This document shows positions 27,351-36,039 of a stretch of 42,050 nt of DNA, one piece after another. Below the pieces are notes generated by a model. The model searched no databases and had not been told where the DNA came from. It saw only the letters and a program-made list of their open reading frames with translations. Every line of letters starts with the position of its first letter. Position 1 is the first letter of the stretch. The position numbers and the translations under genes are program-made. Origin of the DNA: Saccharofermentans sp. (GTDB lineage: Bacteria; Bacillota; Clostridia; Saccharofermentanales; Saccharofermentanaceae); the NCBI GenBank assembly GCA_024682215.1, contig JAIKZM010000161.1, forward strand, positions 1 through 42,050, written 5' to 3'.

Positions 27351-27500
27351 ATGAAAATGATTTGGTTTATAAGCTATGCATACGCATTATGCGCTTCTGA
27401 TAGTAAGCGTTAGTATTCACTGCCTGTAGATCAGATCGTAAATTGAATATTCGGACAATGGGGTCCCGCAGTGAATACTGTGGGACTTTTATATTTTTTT
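27351..27500 (+). promoter_or_regulatory. Structured glmS leader with antiterminator/terminator switch
   Basis: The leader ends in a terminator: GTCCCGCAGT (27463-27472), loop GAAT, ACTGTGGGAC (27477-27486), then TTTTATATTTTTTT. Upstream AGTATTCACTGC (27412-27423) is an exact 12-nt complement of 27468-27479, which covers the 5' arm, loop and part of the 3' arm, so the two structures exclude each other. TATTCA inside this segment (27414-27419) can also pair with TGAATA (27444-27449), which would free the terminator. A further CGCTT/AAGCG hairpin lies near 27392-27409. No glmS ribozyme core, T-box or familiar riboswitch sequence is recognised. The sensed signal is unknown. Confidence 0.65.
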
Positions 27501-27519
27501 GAGGGGGAGAAAAGCGAAA

Positions 27520-29370
27520 ATGTGCGGTATAGTCGGTTATACGGGAAAGAAAAAGGCGGCACCCATTCTTCTTGACGGCCTTGCGAGACTGGAATACAGA
27601 GGCTACGATTCTGCGGGTATCTCCGTAAGGGACGGCGAAGCCAATCCTGTAGTCGTAAAGGCTAAGGGCAGACTTAAGGTCCTGGCTGAGAAGACTGACG
27701 GAGGAAAGGCTCTGGCAGGCACATGCGGTATCGGACACACAAGATGGGCAACGCACGGAGAGCCTTCCGAGAACAATGCACACCCTCATATCGTTGACGA
27801 TTACAATGTCGTAGGCGTTCATAACGGTATCATCGAGAACTACCAGCAGCTCCGCGAAAAGATGATCCGCAAAGGCTACAAGTTTTATTCCGATACAGAT
27901 ACGGAAGTTGCCATCAAGACCATCGACTACTACTACAAGAAATATACCCACGATCCCATTGAAGCACTTGCAAAGACAATGGTACGTGTAAGAGGTTCAT
28001 ATGCCCTCGCCGTAATGTTCAAGGAACACCCCGGAAAGATCTTCGTGGCCCGCAAAGACAGCCCGATGATAATAGGCGTTGACAAGGATTCGTCCTACGT
28101 TGCATCAGACGTACCCGCGATCCTCAAGTATACCCGTAACGTTTACTATATCGCTGATCTCGAGATGGCCTGCATCGAGCCCGGCAAGGCAACGTTCTAC
28201 AACCTTGACGGTGACGTGATCGAAAAAGAGCAGGTCGTTATCGATTGGGATGCCTCAGCTGCAGAGAAAGACGGATTTGAGCATTACATGATGAAGGAGA
28301 TCCACGAGCAGCCCAGGGCTGTCGCCGATACCCTCAAGTCAGTCGTTTCACCTGAAGGCGAGAAGTACGTCACGGATCTTTCACAGGCGGGTTTTACAGC
28401 TGAAGAGATGAAGGCTGTTTCTCAGATCTATATAGTTGCGTGCGGTTCCGCATACCATGTCGGAGCTGCCGCACAGTATGTCATTGAAGAACTCGTGCAC
28501 ATTCCGGTCAGATGTGAGCTTGCATCAGAATTCAGATACAGGGATATGCCTTTTGCGCCTGATTCGATGGTTATCATAATAAGCCAGTCGGGAGAGACCG
28601 CAGATTCGCTCGCAGCTCTTCGCAAGTGCAAAGATTCAGGGATCAAGACGCTTGCCATAGTCAACGTCATCGGTTCCACCATCGCCCGTGAAGCAGACCA
28701 CGTGCTCTACACGATGGCGGGTCCCGAGATCTCCGTTGCCACTACAAAGGCTTACAGCGCGCAGCTTGCGTTATCTTATGTTCTGGCAATAGAACTAGCT
28801 TCCGCAAAGGGCACGATCGATGAAGAGAAGAAACAGGATCTCCTTACGGAGGTAATGACGATCCCCGACAAGATCAGAAAGCTCCTTGAGGACAAGGAGA
28901 GGATCCAGTGGTTTGCATCAAAGCTCGCTGCCCAGAAGGACATCTTCTTTATCGGACGCGGCATCGATTATGCGATCTGCATGGAGGGTTCGCTCAAGAT
29001 GAAGGAGATCTCATATATCCACAGTGAGGCATATGCGGCAGGTGAGCTCAAGCACGGCACGATAAGCCTTATTGAAGACGGCACCTTCGTCATCGGCGTT
29101 CTCACACAGAGCAAGCTTTACGAAAAGACTTTGTCGAATCTCGTTGAGACCAAATCAAGAGGAGCATACCTCATGGCACTTACGAGCTTCGGCAACTATT
29201 CCATAGAGGATTCTGCGGACTTCGTGGTCTATGTACCCAAGATAAGCGAACTGTTCACTGCTTCTCTTGCGATAATCCCGCTGCAGTTGTTGGGCTACTA
29301 CGTATCCTGCGCAAGGGGACTTGACGTCGACAAGCCGAGGAATCTTGCAAAGAGCGTTACTGTTGAGTAA
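27520..29370 (+). CDS. glmS: Glutamine-fructose-6-phosphate aminotransferase (isomerizing)
   Basis: 616 aa. The start at ATG 27520 makes Cys2 (MCGIVGYTG) the N-terminal nucleophile of the glutaminase domain after Met removal; a start 21 nt upstream would bury it. GHTRWATHG and HNGIIENY are glutaminase blocks. Two SIS domains (about 290-600) bind fructose-6-phosphate, with CGSAYHVG, SQSGETADS and the C-terminal PRNLAKSVTVE. It makes glucosamine-6-phosphate for peptidoglycan and other amino sugars. GAGGGGGAG lies about 10 nt upstream, directly after the leader terminator. purF follows after 12 nt. Confidence 0.97.
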   Translation: MCGIVGYTGKKKAAPILLDGLARLEYRGYDSAGISVRDGEANPVVVKAKGRLKVLAEKTDGGKALAGTCGIGHTRWATHGEPSENNAHPHIVDDYNVVGVHNGIIENYQQLREKMIRKGYKFYSDTDTEVAIKTIDYYYKKYTHDPIEALAKTMVRVRGSYALAVMFKEHPGKIFVARKDSPMIIGVDKDSSYVASDVPAILKYTRNVYYIADLEMACIEPGKATFYNLDGDVIEKEQVVIDWDASAAEKDGFEHYMMKEIHEQPRAVADTLKSVVSPEGEKYVTDLSQAGFTAEEMKAVSQIYIVACGSAYHVGAAAQYVIEELVHIPVRCELASEFRYRDMPFAPDSMVIIISQSGETADSLAALRKCKDSGIKTLAIVNVIGSTIAREADHVLYTMAGPEISVATTKAYSAQLALSYVLAIELASAKGTIDEEKKQDLLTEVMTIPDKIRKLLEDKERIQWFASKLAAQKDIFFIGRGIDYAICMEGSLKMKEISYIHSEAYAAGELKHGTISLIEDGTFVIGVLTQSKLYEKTLSNLVETKSRGAYLMALTSFGNYSIEDSADFVVYVPKISELFTASLAIIPLQLLGYYVSCARGLDVDKPRNLAKSVTVE

Positions 29371-29382
29371 GAGGTAAACTTT

Positions 29383-30795
29383 ATGCTTCATGAGGAATGC
29401 GGTGTTTTCGGTATCTATGACATAAACGGGGGCAACGTCGCACATACCGTTTATTACGGACTTCTTTCGCTCCAGCACAGAGGTCAGGAAAGCTGCGGTA
29501 TCGCTGTCAGTGATACTTCAGAGCCGAAGGGAAGGGTGATCTCACACAAGGGCATGGGACTCGTAAACGAAGTCTTTACGGGCGATGCGGTGGATAAGCT
29601 TCCGGGAAACATCGGGATCGGTCACGTAAGATATTCAACAGCCGGTTCCAGTACGCGTGAAAATGCCCAGCCGCTCGTGCTTGAATACGTAAAAGGGACA
29701 CTGGCCCTGGCACATAACGGCAACCTTACAAATTCACCTGAATTAAGAGAAAGACTGGCATATACCGGCGCGATCTTTCAGACAACGATAGATTCCGAGC
29801 TCATAGCATATCTCGTTGCGAGAGAGCGCCTCGAGTCAGACAGCGTCGAAGAGGCTGTAAGACTGGCCATGAAGGGGCTTCGCGGCGCGTACAGCCTCGT
29901 GATAATGTCACCCAGGAAACTGATCGGCGCCAGGGATCCGTACGGCTTCAGACCGCTCGTGATCGGAAAGCGTGACAAGGCATGGATCTTTGCATCCGAA
30001 ACATGCGCTCTCGATACGGTTGGCGCTGAGTACGTCAGGGATGTTGAACCCGGAGAGATCGTCACGGTCACTTCGGAGGGCGAACTCATTTCTGACCGCT
30101 CGAACTGTCTGCCTAAAGATAAGCACGGACATTGTATTTTCGAGTATATATACTTTGCGAGACCTGACTCTTCGATCGACGGTATCAGCGTATATGAATC
30201 CAGGATCAAGGCAGGCAAATACCTTTATGAGGATGATCCCATAGAGGCAGACGTCGTTGCGGGAGTTCCGGAATCCGGAAACGTAGCGGCACTCGGTTAT
30301 TCCATGGCATCAGGAATACCTTTCGGACAGGTTTTCGTAAAGAATTCCTATATCGGAAGAACGTTTATCAAGCCCGGACAGAAGAGCAGGGAAAACAGCG
30401 TCATGGTAAAGCTCAATGCCATGAAGAACGCTGTTGCCGGCAAGCGAGTGGTGATAGTTGACGACTCTATCGTCAGAGGAACCACATCTGACAGGATAAT
30501 ATCGATGCTGCGTGAGGCCGGCGCAAAAGAAGTGCACATGCGCATCAGCTCGCCTCCGTTCCTGTGGCCTTGCTTCTTCGGGACCGACGTACCTGCAAGG
30601 GAACAGCTCATAGCTTATAAGAGAAATGTTGAGCAGATCCGCGAGAAGATCGGTGCGGATACGCTGGGATACCTTAAACTGGAGCGTCTTGATGACATCG
30701 TTTCTAATAAGATAGGCATCTGCAGGGGCTGCTTTACGGGCAATTACCCGGAGGATCCGCCTTCTGAAGACATCCGCGGAGAATTTGAAAAGTAA
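29383..30795 (+). CDS. purF: Amidophosphoribosyltransferase
   Basis: 470 aa. First committed step of purine synthesis: PRPP plus glutamine to phosphoribosylamine. A five-residue propeptide (MLHEE) precedes catalytic Cys6 (CGVFGIY). GLLSLQHRGQES and HNGNLTN belong to the glutaminase; RVVIVDDSIVRGTTS is the PRPP loop. The four cysteines of the Bacillus-type [4Fe-4S] cluster appear present (HCIFEY, PCFFGTD, CRGCFTGNYP), making it an oxygen-labile form as expected in an anaerobe. GAGGT lies 8 nt before the ATG. Sharing an operon with glmS places two glutamine amidotransferases under one leader. Confidence 0.97.
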   Translation: MLHEECGVFGIYDINGGNVAHTVYYGLLSLQHRGQESCGIAVSDTSEPKGRVISHKGMGLVNEVFTGDAVDKLPGNIGIGHVRYSTAGSSTRENAQPLVLEYVKGTLALAHNGNLTNSPELRERLAYTGAIFQTTIDSELIAYLVARERLESDSVEEAVRLAMKGLRGAYSLVIMSPRKLIGARDPYGFRPLVIGKRDKAWIFASETCALDTVGAEYVRDVEPGEIVTVTSEGELISDRSNCLPKDKHGHCIFEYIYFARPDSSIDGISVYESRIKAGKYLYEDDPIEADVVAGVPESGNVAALGYSMASGIPFGQVFVKNSYIGRTFIKPGQKSRENSVMVKLNAMKNAVAGKRVVIVDDSIVRGTTSDRIISMLREAGAKEVHMRISSPPFLWPCFFGTDVPAREQLIAYKRNVEQIREKIGADTLGYLKLERLDDIVSNKIGICRGCFTGNYPEDPPSEDIRGEFEK

Positions 30796-30807
30796 AGGGG
30801 AATCTAT

Positions 30808-31986
30808 ATGAAGATCAGCATCAATGACAATTTCGGCAAGATCAAGCAGAACTACCTGTTTTCTGATATCGCGGCGAGGGTAAAGGCATTTAAGGAAAAG
30901 AATCCTGAAGCTGACATCATCAGACTCGGTATCGGTGACGTAACGCTTCCGCTTCCCGAACCTTCGGTACGTGCCATGGAAGCTGCAGCAAAGGAAATGG
31001 GCGTAAAAGAGACGTTCAGAGGTTATCCGCCGGAATACGGTTACGACTTTCTTCGTGAAGCGATCAGCAGGCACTATGCTTCGCTCGGGACTGATATAAA
31101 GCCTTCTGCCGTTTTTGTATCAGACGGTGCAAAGAGCGACCTCGGAAACCTTGTCGACATCTTTGGCGATAACGAGATCATAATCCCCGATCCCGTATAT
31201 CCCGTCTATGTGGATTCAAACCTTATGTGCGGCAGAAAGGCTACTTTGGTACCCGGATCGGCAGACAACGGTTTTTTGCCAATGCCTCCCGAAAAGAAGG
31301 GCAGCCCGGCAGTCATCTATATATGCTCACCCAACAACCCTACGGGTGCAGTCTACGGATTTGACGGCTTGAAAGCCTGGGTTGATTATGCACTCGATAC
31401 AGGATCCCTCATCATATTCGATGCGGCTTATGAAGCGTTTATCACTGAGGACGTTCCTCATACCATCTATCAGATACCCGGTGCGGATACATGCGCGATC
31501 GAGGTATCTTCGTTCTCCAAGTTCGCAGGATTTACGGGAACGAGATGCGGCTGGACGGTCATTCCCGAAGGCCTTGAATCAAACGGCACAAAGATCGCGG
31601 CACTGTGGGCGAGAAGACAGGCTACCAAGTTCAACGGTGTCTCATATCCCGTTCAGCGCGCTGCAGAGGCTGCGCTTACTCCTGAAGGCATCAAGGCATG
31701 CATGGAGAATATCAGCTACTACAGAAAGAATGCTGCGATGCTTTCAGAACTCCTTAAGTCGAAGGGTATATTTTTCACGGGCGGTGTGAATTCGCCTTAT
31801 GTCTGGCTCAAGTGTCCCGGCGGAATGAGCGGATGGGAGTTCTTCGATCTTCTTCTTGAGAAGTACTGCCTGGTAGGAACACCAGGAGAAGGTTTCGGAG
31901 AAGCCGGAAACGGGTTCTTCAGACTGACTGCATTCGGTTCGGCGGAAGCAACGGCAGAGGCCTGCAGAAGACTTTCAGCGCTTTAA
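30808..31986 (+). CDS. dapL: LL-diaminopimelate aminotransferase
   Basis: 392 aa. A fold-type I PLP enzyme that makes LL-diaminopimelate directly from tetrahydrodipicolinate, for lysine and peptidoglycan. DapL-specific features: the start INDNFGKIKQNYLFSDIA, RLGIGDVTLPLP, GYPPEYGYDFLREAI, CSPNNPTGAVY and K238 in SFSKFAGFTGTRCGW as PLP-binding lysine. AAAGGGG precedes the ATG. Third gene after glmS-purF. The stop overlaps that of the convergent acyltransferase fusion by 4 bases, and no terminator is visible there. Confidence 0.95.
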   Translation: MKISINDNFGKIKQNYLFSDIAARVKAFKEKNPEADIIRLGIGDVTLPLPEPSVRAMEAAAKEMGVKETFRGYPPEYGYDFLREAISRHYASLGTDIKPSAVFVSDGAKSDLGNLVDIFGDNEIIIPDPVYPVYVDSNLMCGRKATLVPGSADNGFLPMPPEKKGSPAVIYICSPNNPTGAVYGFDGLKAWVDYALDTGSLIIFDAAYEAFITEDVPHTIYQIPGADTCAIEVSSFSKFAGFTGTRCGWTVIPEGLESNGTKIAALWARRQATKFNGVSYPVQRAAEAALTPEGIKACMENISYYRKNAAMLSELLKSKGIFFTGGVNSPYVWLKCPGGMSGWEFFDLLLEKYCLVGTPGEGFGEAGNGFFRLTAFGSAEATAEACRRLSAL

Positions 31987-34919
31987 TCCCTGCCGGATAA
32001 GAGAACTGCTTCGGAATACAATTTAACGCCCTTGGAAGCATTCGGATGAATGTGATCAAGCAGATACGTCCTGTTGGTCTTTACTGATAGGACGTTTCTG
32101 ATGTAAGGGTTTGCGTTTACGAACATCAATGAGTTGTCTTTGCAGTACTGTTCAAGCGATGCGGAATATTCATTGTTCAGGGCAACGATTTCCTTATAAG
32201 GAACAGGGATATACGGATCGCCGTCTGTCGATGTCCAGGGAGCAATGAAAAGGAACTTGGCACCGGATGACTTTGCGAGCAGTTTTTCCCTGAGTTCATT
32301 GACGCGTTCCGTGAAGATCTCTTTTGTCATGGCACATGTCTGTTCTTTGCGGTAGCGGATGTCATTCGTACCGATCGCGATGACATAAAGGTCAGCAGAA
32401 GGTATCTTATCCGTATTTTCGAGGATATATGAAATCGTGCAGCCGCCCTTTGAAAAATTGGATATGTCCTTGCCGGGGAATAATGATTCAATGGGTTCAT
32501 ACCACGGCGTTCCACCGTTCTTCGTGCCTTCCGTAACGCTGTCGCCGACAAAGCATACTCTGCCAGCTTCTGAAATCGCACGGTAAACCGGGCTGTTCCT
32601 CATGTCGTCAGTCAGTTCAAGCGCAGCGGACTTCGTGCGGAGGAAGCCATCTGCATTGAAATAATATCTTTCAGTGATCGAGGTGAGCTTCATTTTGCTG
32701 CCGAAGACCACTTCGGTAATTATGTCGTGAGCGTTTCCGGCACGGGTGATGTCATCAGTCGTGAGTTCGCTTTGTACCTTGGTGTCGTTAACTATGCTGT
32801 AGATAGGGACAGCTTTGTAGTTTCTGCCGGCGGGAGCATAAGTGTAAAGCGGTACAATGCTTCCGCCGATGACCTGCTTTGATGCGCGGTCGATGTATAC
32901 GTCGACAAGCATGCTCGTATCACCCTGCTTATCACGGTATCTGTTGGCGAAATTTCCGGGACAGTAAGCGGTAAATACGTTCTTTCCGTTTATCTTTTCG
33001 ATCTCGACGGGCTCGACAACATGCGGATGATCGCCGAGTATTATGTCGGCACCGTTATTCTTGAAGATCTTAAACCATACCTGTTGATCCTGATCAGGCG
33101 TGTTTAGGAACTGAGTTCCGATATGGGGAAGAACAAGTATCAGATCAGGTGACAGCGCCTTAGCCCGGCTGAAATCTTCTTCAACCTGTGCTTTGAGTTT
33201 TTCAAACTGCGCGCCTTCGGTTCCGGAGATCATGGAAGTGATGTAAGAGTACTTTCCGTCGATGAGATCATCGTTTGATATGTAATTGCTGCAGAAAGTA
33301 TATGAAAGTACCGCGATCTTTATGCCGTCTTTCTCTACCAGTTTGACGCGGTTCTTTTCTTTGTCTTCAGCATTCTTATAAGAACCCGTATGATCCAAAC
33401 CTGTCCTGTCGAGTACATCTATTGTTCTCATTGCGCCTTCTTCACCTTTATCCATCAGGTGGTTATTGGCGGTCGTTACAAGGTCGAAACCGGCATTCTT
33501 CACTGATTCGGCGAACTCGTCAGGGAAGTTTAAGTAGAGCTTTTTGCCGTCATCGAAATTGCCTGTAGTATATCCTTTTTCTTTTCCTGCCATGGGGCCT
33601 TCGAACACTCCGATGGCGAGATCGGCTGAAGAGATGTACGGTCTGGCATTTTCAAAAACGTCATCAAAATTGTAAGTGCTTCCCGTATATCCGAGTTTTA
33701 CCTGGTCCTCGAGCAGGATCAGATCGCCTGCAAACGTGATCCTGAAAGCCTTGTCGAAGGATTCCTTCTGCGAAGCCGTCATGGCCGGATAGATCACATC
33801 TGCCGCGTGTTCGCCGGAAGACTGCTGAGGCTCTTCTTTTGGTTTTGCAAGTGAGAGATCCAGTGCGTTAAAGACCGCAATGACGGCAAGTCCTGCAGCA
33901 ACGCCGGCTGAAACGATCTTGGCTATGCTGATCTTCCCGGAGTTTCCTGTGAAGAAGTCCGTCGTGGATGAAATGAACTTGCTCATGAGATCTGCAACAA
34001 GCTCGTTTCCGAAAAGCAGGCATATTCCTATCGTGAAAACGAATGCGATAAGGATGCGGACCTGTCCGGGAAATAAGAGCGTAAAGTCTCCTGCCCATAA
34101 GGCAAATATCCTGTGAAGCACAAATATCCATAATGAATTGCGTCCGAACATCGTAATGAACGGGAGTTCTTTTTCGCCTGCGAAGCACCTGATGGCGAAA
34201 ATGGCAAGAAGAGCGGTGACGAAAAGGACGGGGCGCCCCAAAGCTTCCGTAAGGTTTTTATATGGCTGAAGATTCAGAGCTGTTCCGCTGAAATTCAGGA
34301 TCTGCCTTAATACAAATGAGAGTATTCCTGCGCCAAGAACGGAAACTATGCCGAGCAGCACCCTGTCCGCGTATTTCAACCCGGTAAGCTGGCCGCTCTT
34401 TTCTTCGCTTAATTTATACCCGAGCATATAGAAGGGATAAAAGCCTAACGTTCTTGCAATTGCGAAGTGATTGTCGACAGATGTGAAGAAACCCGCGATC
34501 AAAGCAGCAACAAACAGGATGACCGTTATTCCTTTTATCTTGGCAAGTTTATGGGCAGTCAGTCTCCATACTATCAGCGCTGTCAGATACCAGTATGAAT
34601 AGAGCGGCTCGGTGAGGGAAGTCAAACCTTCGCGGTATTTTATGAAAAGCATGATGCTGTTGAAGATAAAATACAGGAAAGCGAACTTGAAGATGTTCCT
34701 GAAACTGCGCGAGCGTTCGCTCTTTCCGAAATAACCGGATACAAAGACGAATGCCGGCATATGGAACATATAGATATAGTCGATGGCTGCGCTGATGTGG
34801 ACTGACGTGCCCTTCAGCTGATAGATGATATGCGCGAAGACAACTAACAGGATAAGAAAACCTTTTATATTGTCCCAATATAAACTTCGTTTACTTCCTG
34901 GCAAAGATGAGGAGCTCAT
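31983..34919 (-). CDS. Acyltransferase 3 - CapA-like - SGNH hydrolase triple fusion
   Basis: 978 aa. Residues 1-320 form a polytopic acyltransferase-3 (DUF1624/YiaH-like) part: YWDNIKGFLILLVVFAHI, MFHMPAFVFVSGYF, YWYLTALIVW. A further helix near 335-357 leads to a CapA/PgsA-like metallophosphatase domain (about 385-700): FAGDLIL, TTANNHLMDKG, VLPHIGTQ, ILGDHPHVVEP. The last part (about 780-978) is an SGNH hydrolase: FVGDSVTEG, KGGCT, IGTNDI, and D-x-x-H in DHIHPN. Acyltransferase-SGNH pairs O-acetylate surface glycans and CapA links to poly-gamma-glutamate; all three in one chain suggests one machine modifying an exported polymer, but the substrate is unknown. The ribosome site is weak (GAAAGA). 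Confidence 0.92.
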   Translation of the reverse strand: MSSSSLPGSKRSLYWDNIKGFLILLVVFAHIIYQLKGTSVHISAAIDYIYMFHMPAFVFVSGYFGKSERSRSFRNIFKFAFLYFIFNSIMLFIKYREGLTSLTEPLYSYWYLTALIVWRLTAHKLAKIKGITVILFVAALIAGFFTSVDNHFAIARTLGFYPFYMLGYKLSEEKSGQLTGLKYADRVLLGIVSVLGAGILSFVLRQILNFSGTALNLQPYKNLTEALGRPVLFVTALLAIFAIRCFAGEKELPFITMFGRNSLWIFVLHRIFALWAGDFTLLFPGQVRILIAFVFTIGICLLFGNELVADLMSKFISSTTDFFTGNSGKISIAKIVSAGVAAGLAVIAVFNALDLSLAKPKEEPQQSSGEHAADVIYPAMTASQKESFDKAFRITFAGDLILLEDQVKLGYTGSTYNFDDVFENARPYISSADLAIGVFEGPMAGKEKGYTTGNFDDGKKLYLNFPDEFAESVKNAGFDLVTTANNHLMDKGEEGAMRTIDVLDRTGLDHTGSYKNAEDKEKNRVKLVEKDGIKIAVLSYTFCSNYISNDDLIDGKYSYITSMISGTEGAQFEKLKAQVEEDFSRAKALSPDLILVLPHIGTQFLNTPDQDQQVWFKIFKNNGADIILGDHPHVVEPVEIEKINGKNVFTAYCPGNFANRYRDKQGDTSMLVDVYIDRASKQVIGGSIVPLYTYAPAGRNYKAVPIYSIVNDTKVQSELTTDDITRAGNAHDIITEVVFGSKMKLTSITERYYFNADGFLRTKSAALELTDDMRNSPVYRAISEAGRVCFVGDSVTEGTKNGGTPWYEPIESLFPGKDISNFSKGGCTISYILENTDKIPSADLYVIAIGTNDIRYRKEQTCAMTKEIFTERVNELREKLLAKSSGAKFLFIAPWTSTDGDPYIPVPYKEIVALNNEYSASLEQYCKDNSLMFVNANPYIRNVLSVKTNRTYLLDHIHPNASKGVKLYSEAVLLSGRD

Positions 34920-34977
34920 ATAGTTCTTTCTTTTATTTATCCGTTATTGATTTTCTTATTCCTTATTAACAGAACAT

Positions 34978-34986
34978 ATTATAGCA
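34978..34986 (-). promoter_or_regulatory. Extended -10 promoter for the acyltransferase fusion
   Basis: On the minus strand TGCTATAAT, an extended -10 box, lies about 58 nt before the ATG at 34919. No clear -35 hexamer is seen. Confidence 0.6.
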
Positions 34987-35099
34987 CGATACGGCTGTTT
35001 GCCCCATATTTGCCGTCTTTATGGCAGAACTGTGCTGTTTTTGGCAATTCTTTTTAAAACTTTTTTCAAGATAATCGACACGGATGTCAGGCAGTGTTG

Positions 35100-35139
35100 C
35101 TTAAGCATCAGAAAGGCAATGCATTGCTGATGGTTTAAG
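35100..35139 (+). promoter_or_regulatory. Leader hairpin before the small membrane protein gene (copy 1)
   Basis: CTTAAGCATCAG (35100-35111) pairs with CTGATGGTTTAAG (35127-35139) with one small bulge, capped by the palindrome CAATGCATTG. It is followed by a 34-nt A/C-only stretch (35168-35201) that should stay unstructured up to AGGAGG. An identical hairpin lies 449 nt downstream. This resembles an mRNA-stabilising or regulatory leader. Confidence 0.5.
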
Positions 35140-35218
35140 GGGTTTACAAGGGCAATAATGAAGCCATCAAACAAAACACAAACAAAACAAACCAAAAACC
35201 ATTTAGGAGGAATTAAAA

Positions 35219-35422
35219 ATGGAACTGGACATGAAGACAATCGTATTCTTAATCGTATTCTTAGTAGCTGGCGGTCTCGCACTTCTCGGATGCTACGCAA
35301 TCGCTTATGAGGGCGCAACGATCACATCCGTCAAGCCCATGATGGATTTCGTATTCGCAGGCATCCTCGGGATCCTTGCCATCGCACAGTACAAGATCTT
35401 CGAAGCAGCTGAAAGGTCATAA
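35219..35422 (+). CDS. Small two-helix membrane protein, copy 1
   Basis: 67 aa with a strong AGGAGG at 8-nt spacing. Two predicted membrane helices: about 7-29 (rich in Val, Leu, Gly) and 42-60, joined by a short loop EGATITSVKPM, with a charged C-terminus EAAERS. No family is recognised and no catalytic residues are visible. The second copy 449 bp downstream encodes the identical protein. The region has its own leader hairpin and a terminator after each copy, so each appears to be an independent, strongly translated unit. Neighbours are an envelope fusion enzyme (minus) and a GG-leader peptide gene, so an immunity, signalling or membrane-adaptor role is possible but unproven. Confidence 0.82.
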   Translation: MELDMKTIVFLIVFLVAGGLALLGCYAIAYEGATITSVKPMMDFVFAGILGILAIAQYKIFEAAERS

Positions 35423-35446
35423 TCTAACTCCCCCATAAAACACTCC

Positions 35447-35480
35447 AAAGAAAAGGCGGCCACCGGCCGTCTTTTTCTTT
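35447..35480 (+). terminator. Terminator after copy 1
   Basis: CGGCC-ACC-GGCCG core stem (35457-35469) extended by GG/TC and A/T pairs, with TTTTT CTTT after it. The same structure ends copy 2. Confidence 0.85.
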
Positions 35481-35667
35481 GAAAGTCCAATTCCCGGGCA
35501 TTTTAAAACTTTTTTCAAGATAGTCGACACGGATGTCAGGCAGTGTTGCTTAAGCATCAGAAAGGCAATGCATTGCTGATGGTTTAAGGGGTTTACAAGG
35601 GCAATAATGAAGCCATCAAACAAAACATAAACAAAACAAACCAAAAACCATTTAGGAGGAATTAAAA

Positions 35668-35871
35668 ATGGAACTGGACATGAAGACAATCGTATTCTTA
35701 ATCGTATTCTTAGTAGCTGGCGGTCTCGCTCTTCTCGGATGCTACGCAATCGCTTATGAGGGCGCAACGATCACATCCGTCAAGCCCATGATGGATTTCG
35801 TATTCGCAGGCATCCTCGGGATCCTCGCCATCGCACAGTACAAGATCTTCGAAGCAGCTGAAAGATCATAA
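35668..35871 (+). CDS. Small two-helix membrane protein, copy 2
   Basis: 67 aa, identical in sequence to copy 1, with the same leader hairpin and AGGAGG. Only silent changes separate the genes (GCA/GCT, CTT/CTC, AGG/AGA), so the duplication is recent or kept identical by gene conversion or selection. Function unknown; see copy 1. Confidence 0.82.
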   Translation: MELDMKTIVFLIVFLVAGGLALLGCYAIAYEGATITSVKPMMDFVFAGILGILAIAQYKIFEAAERS

Positions 35872-35896
35872 TCTAACTCCCCCCATAAAACACTCC

Positions 35897-35930
35897 AAAG
35901 AAAAGGCGGCCACCGGCCGTCTTTTTCTTT
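35897..35930 (+). terminator. Terminator after copy 2
   Basis: Same GC-rich stem and T-run as after copy 1, shifted by 450 bp because of one inserted C. Confidence 0.85.
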
Positions 35931-36039
35931 GTCTATTGTTTATTAACCATTCGTTTACGATATAAGTGATAAGCAGTTCATAAAGAAAAAGTAGAATCAT
36001 ACTATAAAGTTGAGAACACCGCAAAGGAGGGCTTTAACA

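Larger units (their letters stand above)
35052..35481 (+). repeat. Direct tandem repeat, copy 1 (gene plus leader plus terminator)
   Basis: About 430 bp containing a leader hairpin, an A/C-rich spacer, a ribosome site, the complete 67-aa gene and its terminator. The same block recurs 449 bp downstream with only about five substitutions and one inserted C; the changes inside the gene are all silent. Confidence 0.95.
35501..35931 (+). repeat. Direct tandem repeat, copy 2
   Basis: Second copy of the 430-bp block, starting 449 bp after the first and separated from it by 19 unique bases. Differences from copy 1 include A to G near the start, C to T in the A/C stretch, three silent codon changes and one extra C after the stop. 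Confidence 0.95.

Noticed and set aside
27351..27500. glmS ribozyme or T-box in the glmS leader
   Set aside because: The conserved ribozyme core is absent. GGGGTCCCGCAGTG is only loosely like a T-box sequence and is part of the terminator, the leader is too short for a T-box, and glmS is not a usual T-box target.
27367..27951. 194-aa minus-strand open frame across the glmS leader
   Set aside because: Overlaps glmS on the other strand and has no family features; the leader is better explained as RNA structure.
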